Source of the DNA: Phlegmacium glaucopus
Lineage: Eukaryota > Basidiomycota > Agaricomycetes > Agaricales > Cortinariaceae
Direction: 5' to 3'
NCBI GenBank assembly: GCA_015039465.1
Contig: MU130028.1
Location: forward strand, 4,071 to 22,254
Length of the DNA: 18,184 nt
The notes beneath the pieces were generated by a model. The model did not search any database and was not told the DNA's origin. It was given only the letters and a program-made list of their open reading frames with translations. Below are positions 16,700 through 18,184 of this stretch, one piece after another. The number at the start of each line of letters is the position of its first letter. Positions within the stretch are counted from its first letter, which is position 1. The position numbers and the translations under genes were made by a program.

Positions 16700-17682
16700 T
16701 TTTCTAGAGCAGCATGGGGATCGGAAGGACCGTCCTGAGCAGCCCAGTAGACATCTTCGCCGGTCGATGTAGTCTTGGTTCGAGGGAGCCGGAAAACAGT
16801 GACGTGGAATCCGTGACGATCCTCATCACGCCTGACATCGGAAACCTTGACGTGGAGGTTTGGGTCGAAGGCCTTGAGGGAGGCGACTGTGAACTCGCCG
16901 AGACGAGCTGCGGAGTAGAAGGTGGTAGTAAGGCACGCGTAGACTGCAGCGTCTAGGGGCTTCGAAAGGTCGAGCTTTCCAGCTATTGCTACGATGACTG
17001 GGACTGTCAGAGGAAGCCGTTTCGGCCTTTTGGAAGCAGGAGGAGCTAAAATAGCAGCTCCATCGAGGGCTGCCTTCATCTCTGCCGGATTCATTCTCCA
17101 TGGGGCACCATGAAGAGTATGCCAGGCACGAATGGCGTATAGGTAGTTGGCGAGAGTCTTACCTGAGTATGAGCCGGCACAACTAGAGATGAAGGTTAAC
17201 ATTAAGAGAGGATCTGCCGGGCAACGATGGAGCTCTGGAATGCTCCTTTGATCACAAAAAACATGAAAAACGAGAAGGCCAGCGCCATAGGTCTCTCGAG
17301 TGGTTAGCTGCCAGGATGTGTTAATAACTGCGATGACACGATCTAGATCAGCATCGGTTATTTCTAAGTGGAGGCCATCTGTGAGATGGCTTGACCTAGA
17401 GAAGGCAGGAATCCAGAGCCTCAATCTATCGCGAGCCGGACAATGTGGACGGAGACTAGAAAAGGAGGGCGTAAGATCGGACTGATACCTATGAGGAATC
17501 CGGGCTGAGGAAGAATGGGATTCGACGAGAGGAGCGGAAAAACGAGTAAGAGATTGGTTGGTCAAGGCTAAAGCTGATGTGACAACTGCGTCAGACGACG
17601 GGGGGAACGGAGACTCAATCAGTGGTGTTACCGCATCCGAAAGAGCTACTAGAGCACTTCGTAAGGGCTGTGTTACATTCCG
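16695..17682 (-). pseudogene. Tyrosine recombinase (Crypton-like YR family of basidiomycetes), N-terminal part, cut off by copia insertion
   Basis: Clear protein sense runs from about 17475 down to the insertion point. It has a core-binding-like region (TSWQLTTRETYGAGLLVFHV, SGKTLANYLYAIRAWHTLHG), then the catalytic domain start with the box-I arginine in YSAARLGEFT (Arg codon 16903-16905), and VFRLPRTKTTSTGEDVYW. It then reaches ...DPHAALENH, where the LTR begins and a stop follows within four codons. The rest of the gene is at 11280-11594. The frame is open upstream to the TGA at 17683-17685 but contains no ATG before the conserved part, so the true start is missing, spliced in from further right, or lost. 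The enzyme family cuts and rejoins DNA with a tyrosine and is a mobile-element or domesticated recombinase; which of the two cannot be told. No element termini were recognised around it. Confidence 0.82.
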
Positions 17683-18184
17683 TCACACGTTACTCCGGTC
17701 CGACTCCGACGGAGTTGTTTCCGGTAGTCCGTACTCCGTTCCAGTACTTTCCCTTGTCTCCGACTCTACTCCTCCTACGTCCGACTCCGAGACTTCTCCG
17801 TATCACTCCGACTCTTCCGACGATATCCCAAACACCTTACCACACCTTTGTCATAACAACTATTTCTTTGTCATCACTTTCCCACTATCAGTCAGCACAC
17901 CAGCTATGGATTATTCACCCAAGAATGCAGGACCTTCCGGGAGCAGGATGCAGCACTTTATATTTATCTACCATATTTCAGTTGCTATTCCTTTTATATT
18001 TAAGTACTCGAAACTTGTATGTTTTCCTCAGTTCGAATATCGACTTAGTTTCCCACTCTTGGTCTTCCTCTAAGTTCTTTGCAACTTCCGGTTCCGCTCC
18101 GCTCCGTCTTACTCCGAAATCTAGGACACGAAGGTTCTGGGTAGCACAGCACATAAGCTGAGGCTAAGTCCTATCCTTTCCATG
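17683..18184. other. Non-coding right end with ACTCCG-motif cluster
   Basis: I see no gene. Long + strand frames here encode only Ser/Pro/Asp-rich or hydrophobic low-complexity peptide. ACTCCG occurs at 17692-17697 and four more times up to 17821; CCGACTC occurs four times in the same span; one pair forms ACTCCG-A-CGGAGT (17703-17715). A second small TTCCG/CTCCG run lies at 18086-18116. Confidence 0.6.
17692..17821. repeat. Dispersed short-motif cluster (ACTCCG / CCGACTC)
   Basis: Five ACTCCG and four CCGACTC copies in 130 bases at irregular spacing; this is not a simple microsatellite. It is located just upstream of the open frame of the recombinase. Confidence 0.6.

Noticed and set aside
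17558..18161. Two long overlapping + strand frames (171 and 179 aa)
   Set aside because: They encode low-complexity peptide produced by the ACTCCG-rich and AT-rich sequence, and partly run antisense to the recombinase. No family match.
1..18184. CRISPR array, operon, ribosome-binding sites
   Set aside because: The sequence is eukaryotic (spliced genes, LTR and Helitron elements); no spaced identical repeats were seen.

Overview
The window looks like nuclear DNA of a mushroom-type basidiomycete (Agaricomycetes). The genes are split by many short introns (about 50-78 nt, GT...AG). The recognisable families are typical of that group: a Helitron helicase, a Ty1/copia element, a basidiomycete tyrosine-recombinase family, and a degraded nuclease-fold-like gene common in agaricomycete genomes. 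No species can be named from the sequence alone. All exon structures below were worked out by hand from splice signals and frame continuity.

Layout from left to right. (1) 1-1413, + strand: the C-terminal part of a Helitron PIF1-like helicase, running in from outside the window, followed by GC-rich palindromes that may belong to the Helitron 3' end. (2) 1855-4521, + strand: a 12-exon gene for a ~654 aa protein I cannot name, with a recent tandem duplication that produced an extra in-phase exon. (3) 5215-~6090, - strand: a frameshifted, 5'-truncated pseudogene of a fungal family with a QEDK motif. (4) 6273-8338, - strand: a 7-exon TPR/DnaJ co-chaperone gene of the DNAJC7 type. (5) 8822-10607, - strand: an 8-exon class V aminotransferase-fold PLP enzyme. 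(6) 11280-17682, - strand: a tyrosine recombinase gene split by a complete 5095-bp Ty1/copia retrotransposon (11600-16694) with two 352-bp LTRs and a 5-bp target-site duplication. (7) 17683-18184: no gene, but a cluster of ACTCCG motifs.

Only (4) and (5) look like ordinary housekeeping or metabolic genes. The rest is mobile-element territory at several stages of decay. The copia insertion is very young (one LTR difference), yet its protease active-site Asp codon reads Asn. Its host recombinase carries a second, independent lesion that removes the region of the catalytic tyrosine. I saw no new multi-gene defence or biosynthetic system. The most original points are the new exon made by tandem duplication inside a run of frame-neutral exons, and the double-dead nested element.
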